The translations under genes were made by a program, and so were the position numbers. Below, piece by piece: positions 8,069 through 10,939 of a stretch of DNA of 10,939 bases; within the stretch, counting starts at the first letter, position 1; each line of letters starts with the position of its first letter. The stretch covers positions 1 to 10,939 of the forward strand of contig JAQIWT010001404.1 in the NCBI GenBank assembly GCA_034696485.1, in the 5' to 3' direction. This DNA is from Isohypsibius dastychi (Eukaryota; Tardigrada; Eutardigrada; Parachela; Isohypsibiidae). The notes under the pieces are model-generated. The model ran no database searches, was not told the origin of the DNA, and worked only from the letters and a program-made list of their open reading frames with translations.

Positions 8069-8549
8069 ATGCTGACAATATTCGCAACGATACTTTTCTG
8101 CGGTGTAAGTCTGCTTAGATAACTTCTCCGTTTTTCTTGTTTTTATATGACATCGTACATGTTCGTGTAATGTTGTGTTACAGATGGTCCTCTTTACTTC
8201 GTCCGCCATGGTGAAGATCTATGAACACGAATCTAAAGAGATCGCTTGCTATGGAGGTGATCTGAACATTGAATCTGCCATCTTCGAAGGGTTCTACCGC
8301 AGCGATGATAACTCAGATTCGTTCGGCATTTGCGACAATGGTCCTCTCATAGATGTGACCGCGATTGTGAGAGACAACTGCACATCGAGAGACATAGACG
8401 GAACAGCTTGCACAATTCACGTCACGACGGACATTTACGGTGACCCTTGCCCTCTAGCGTCGGACCGTATTCTGACAGTTATTTATTCTTGCTCTGCCGG
8501 TGTCGGATATCAATGGTTTGAATGTCCACTACCACAGCGATTTTGTTGA
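8069..8549 (+). CDS. Secreted single-domain SUEL-type (rhamnose/galactose-binding) lectin, 133 residues
   Basis: Two exons: 8069-8104 and 8184-8549, with a GTAAGT...TTACAG phase-0 intron of 79 nt. The product begins with a signal-peptide-like stretch split by the intron, MLTIFATILFCG followed by MVLFTSSA. One SUEL-type lectin domain follows: EIACYGGDLNIE at its start, SFGIC in the middle, and the family hallmark IYGDPCP leading to LTVIYSC. The mature part has eight cysteines (34, 62, 78, 88, 101, 115, 126 and 133), an even number suited to disulphides, and the last residue is Cys. No membrane segment or second domain follows. Family members bind rhamnose or galactose, and the same domain heads latrophilin receptors. 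Here it would be extracellular and free; its ligand is unknown. The start is the only ATG giving a signal peptide in phase. An ATTAAA at 8582-8587 may direct polyadenylation. The gene appears intact among decayed neighbours. Confidence 0.82.
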
Positions 8550-9034
8550 GATTACGACGTAACACAACTGCCCATCAAAAGATTAAACTTTTCAGTTTAC
8601 CAGCAATGATAGGTTATTTAAGCGCTGATATATTTATTTCCCACTCTTTGTTGCATTTGTTCTTGGATGGCTGTAACGGAAGTTAACTCCGTATTTTAGT
8701 TTCCACTGAAATAGAACGTCAGTTGCAAGATTAAAACCATTGAAACTGCTGTCATTTATTTTTGAAACTCAAAGCGCGAATTCTCCACTTCACCTAGGGT
8801 GATGTTTCAAATCAAAAACAAGCTCTGGTCTCAGTGTATGGTGCAATCATGCGTTTCATCTAGATTTTAAAATGATAAATTTACCATGCGTGGTTCCTGT
8901 TCAAATTACAGGATTTTTTGTCGAAGCTCCATTTGTTGAAAGTTGTCTGTTTTCCAGTTGGTTTTTCTTGTCTGTGTGATGTTCTATGTAAATTCATGAC
9001 ATCAGCGAGTTACGAATTATCTGTTCACCTGCAG
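8550..9034. other. Intergenic stretch after the lectin gene
   Basis: It probably holds the lectin 3' UTR at its left end. A near-palindrome, ACGGAAGTTAACTCCGT, lies at about 8677-8693. The stretch 8700-8910 is AT-rich without an open frame of note. A possible acceptor (AAATTACAG) ends at about 8911, followed by a short open stretch (FFVEAPFVESCLF) that might be an exon of the remnant farther right. No RNA gene is visible. Confidence 0.3.
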
Positions 9035-9690
9035 TGGTTTAGAGTTTCCAGTCGAGCGGTTCGCTTCATCGACGAAGAATCTGGTCGATTGGAGTCAGCC
9101 ATTGGATAGTCAAACTGCTTATTGGGCTTCATTTGTAAAACATCAATTCCAACTTCAAAGTCTGAAAAAAGATTCGAGGAAAACAAGATATTCCTGATCA
9201 ATACGTTCAGTCGACATAACATGGCGGAACACATATGGATGCACCTTGAAATGAAGCCTTAACGGGTGAGTCATCATAGACTTTTTTCTTCACTCATCTC
9301 ACTTTGATAATTCCTTGGCTATCTTCCCAGTCTCTAATACCAGAAATCATTGTAATCTATAAAGAAAAACGCTGACGGCGTACGTCAGATTTTGTACTGA
9401 ATTTCAGTTGATTTGCTTGGTGTTTTGAAAATTCGAACATCTCGTACACGAACTGTTTTCTGGCAGCTGCGATCCGTTTGGGGTTCCCCTGGATGGAAAA
9501 AGATTCATCGTCTACGTCTGAGACGACTCGTCTATCGTTTTTCAACACATCTACAGTCACTAGAGTGCTGTGCCCTCTGGTATTCAATGAGAGTTGACCT
9601 TTGCCTGTTTCGTGGATATGAAAGAGAGCAGACATTGTACACATTGGATCAAAACAGTTTCGGTGTTCCTTGCTAATGTCAAATAAATAT
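9035..9690 (+). pseudogene. Unidentified decayed gene remnant with splice sites and AATAAA signal
   Basis: An acceptor (CACCTGCAG, ending 9034) and a strong donor (GTGAGT at 9266) bound a 231-nt exon-like block, but all three frames contain stops. Coding-like sequence switches frame inside it: FPVERFASSTKNLVDW and SQTAYWASFVKHQFQLQ in one frame, then NKIFLINTFSRHNMAEHIW in another from about 9176. A 65-nt intron-like gap ends at CTTCCCAG (9330), followed by SLIPEIIVIYKEKR. After 9410, coding-like pieces (FENSNISYTNCFLAAAIRLG, DPFGVPLDGKRFIVYV, FACFVDMKESRHC) lie in different frames and end near an AATAAA at 9682-9687. Normal splice spacing with broken frames suggests a pseudogene. I do not recognise the family; an untested alternative is clustered chance open frames. 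Confidence 0.35.
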
Positions 9691-9748
9691 GTTTAAATAT
9701 TAAATTTGTTGCTGTGATTTTGGTTTCAACGGGGCAATCGAGGTGCGA

Positions 9749-9940
9749 TAACAGTAAGCGAGTACCGTTCCACTGACCTCGCGGACAACTGATGTGTCAC
9801 AAGTCGTCAAATCAATACAATGCTGGCATCTTCAATCAGGCAGTGCTGAAACTGTTTCATCTCACTTTTTCATTTTCAACAAGGTAATCCCGAACAATTC
9901 TGATTCTGCCTGCATTCATATCTTTCGCCTCTTTTCCGAA
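9749..9940 (+). promoter_or_regulatory. 5' flank and probable 5' UTR of BTB-BACK gene 2, matching gene 1
   Basis: The block 9749-9785 (around GCGAGTACCGTTCCACTGAC) matches 129-167 upstream of gene 1, and 9812-9840 (CAATACAATGCTGGCAT, then TTCAATCAGG) matches the later leader there. Insertions and deletions between the copies are not multiples of three, so this is best read as shared promoter and leader. It shows the duplicated unit included regulatory DNA, so both genes could share expression control. No TATA box is evident. Confidence 0.5.
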
Positions 9941-10939
9941 ATGGATTGGCCTGCAAGACTTGTCATCGAGAGGGATGGAAAGTCCTACGTCAAGTTGTTT
10001 GAAGTCGACGCTGATGAACGGCTGAAAACGCTCCAAGAACACTTGAGGCTGAGTTTTCATGACCAAATTGTTGTTCGTGGTGAAGGAGAAGAGGAAAATG
10101 CCCTTGTTTGCCGCAGAAGTGATCTCGTCCAGAACAGCGAATACTTTCGATCTTTTGTGGAACGCTGGAATAACGATAAAGCAGCACCAACTCCAGAAAT
10201 CAAGCTCGAGAATATTTCACTTGCTGTCTTCAAAAAGTGAGAATCATATTTATCCTTTGGGTTACGATTTTATTCATGCTCACGTTTTCAGTTTGATTGA
10301 ACTGGCTTCGACTGGATTGTTGGAGAGAGGAGATCACAGTAATCTTTCGGACCTCGTTGGTGCTGCGAACTTTCTAGAGATGGCATTCCTTACTGATCGG
10401 TTTTCAAAATTACTTCGAGACGACATAAAAAATGACAACAACTCGGTGATTCTTTGGTGCTGGGCGACGCCAGAGGAGTACCATGGTTATGTTGGTCTGA
10501 GCGGGGAAGCTGCAACAGTTCTCAAAAGCAGATTCGAAAATGTAGTTTCGACATGCTCCGAACATTTAATGGACTGGTCTGGAAAACAGGTATTTATCAG
10601 TAGTCATTATTGAATTGATGATGTCAGTTCAATTTTCGTAGTGGTTAGATATTATCGCGGATCCCGCGCTCTTCGTTGTCTCAGAAGATGTACTTTTCCG
10701 AACTCTCTGCTGCTGGGTTGCGGTCGATCCTTTGGAAAGGTCCGATGACTTTGTAGCTATTTCCAAGTATATTCGCGGTGGCTGCCTGTCGGAAACCCTT
10801 CTCAATGAGTTTCTGAATGACCCATCAACTCCTACTCCTGTTCGCATGTTCGTCTGCTCTATCAACGAATCGTCGGAATCCCAGCCACGTACGTATTCGT
10901 TGTTGTTGTAATCGATCGAGTAGCTTGATTGAAAATTTT
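9941..10939 (+). CDS. BTB-BACK domain protein, gene 2 (tandem paralogue of gene 1; 3' part outside the window)
   Basis: Three exons are visible: 9941-10236, 10292-10589 and 10642-10888. A GTACGT donor follows, and the intron runs off the window at 10939. Exons 2 and 3 have exactly the lengths of those in gene 1 (298 and 247 nt) with the same phases; exon 1 is three codons longer, near AAPTPEIKLENIS. The protein starts MDWPARLVI and continues with a BTB domain (SDLVQNSEYFRSFVERW, STGLLERGD, LVGAANFLEM). A BACK domain follows (WLDIIADPALFVVSEDVLF, CWVAVDPLERSDDF, IRGGCLSETLL). By hand count about two-thirds of exon-3 residues match gene 1. The propeller-like half seen in gene 1 should lie to the right. 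No stop or frameshift appears in the visible part, so the gene looks intact. A role as a CUL3 ubiquitin-ligase adaptor is inferred from the family. Confidence 0.87.

Noticed and set aside
9794-9940. Upstream in-frame start for gene 2 (9794)
   Set aside because: It has no counterpart in gene 1, and its residues do not align with the gene 1 leader in the same frame.
10059-10613. 184-codon single open frame in gene 2
   Set aside because: It reads through the intron at 10237-10291. Only its part from 10292 to 10589 is the true exon 2 frame; the first part is a wrong-frame shadow of exon 1.
1-10939. Bacterial-style features: operons, ribosome binding sites, CRISPR arrays, prophage
   Set aside because: Genes are intron-split with metazoan domain families. 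No spaced identical repeats or compact gene runs were seen.

Overview
This is animal genomic DNA, not bacterial. Genes are split by short GT-AG introns (about 52 to 79 nt where both ends are supported), and the recognisable proteins are metazoan families: BTB-BACK proteins, adhesion-GPCR GAIN/GPS, SUEL lectin and the cyclodeaminase part of formimidoyltransferase-cyclodeaminase (FTCD). The compact introns and moderate AT content suggest a small-genome invertebrate such as a tardigrade, small crustacean or nematode-like animal. I cannot name the species.

Layout. (1) 129-2449, plus strand: an intact seven-exon gene for a 580-residue BTB-BACK protein with a divergent, probably beta-propeller, C-terminal half. 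(2) 2450-4040: no recognisable gene, but coding-like broken frames, mostly on the minus strand. (3) 4041-about 5190, plus: a decayed FTCD fragment with an in-frame stop and frameshifts. (4) 5200-5515: a patch of small hairpins, two of them flanked by short direct repeats. (5) 5621-6460, plus: a decayed adhesion-GPCR fragment (GAIN domain and GPS), frameshifted, with the GPS cleavage site altered. (6) 6461-8068: no recognised gene, with an unassigned open frame on the minus strand. (7) 8069-8549, plus: a small intact two-exon gene for a secreted single-domain SUEL-type lectin of 133 residues. (8) 9035-about 9690, plus: an unidentified gene remnant with fitting splice sites, broken frames and an AATAAA signal. 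(9) 9749-window end, plus: a second BTB-BACK gene, a tandem paralogue of the first with the same exon phases and a related 5' flank, cut off after exon 3.

The picture is a tandem pair of BTB-BACK genes separated by about 7 kb of gene debris plus one small live-looking lectin gene. Nothing suggests an operon or a multi-gene system. The intact proteins would act in different places: BTB-BACK proteins usually as intracellular CUL3 ubiquitin-ligase adaptors, the lectin outside the cell. No tRNA, rRNA, CRISPR array or complete transposon was seen. All exon models are hand-built from splice signals and reading frame, without transcript data.
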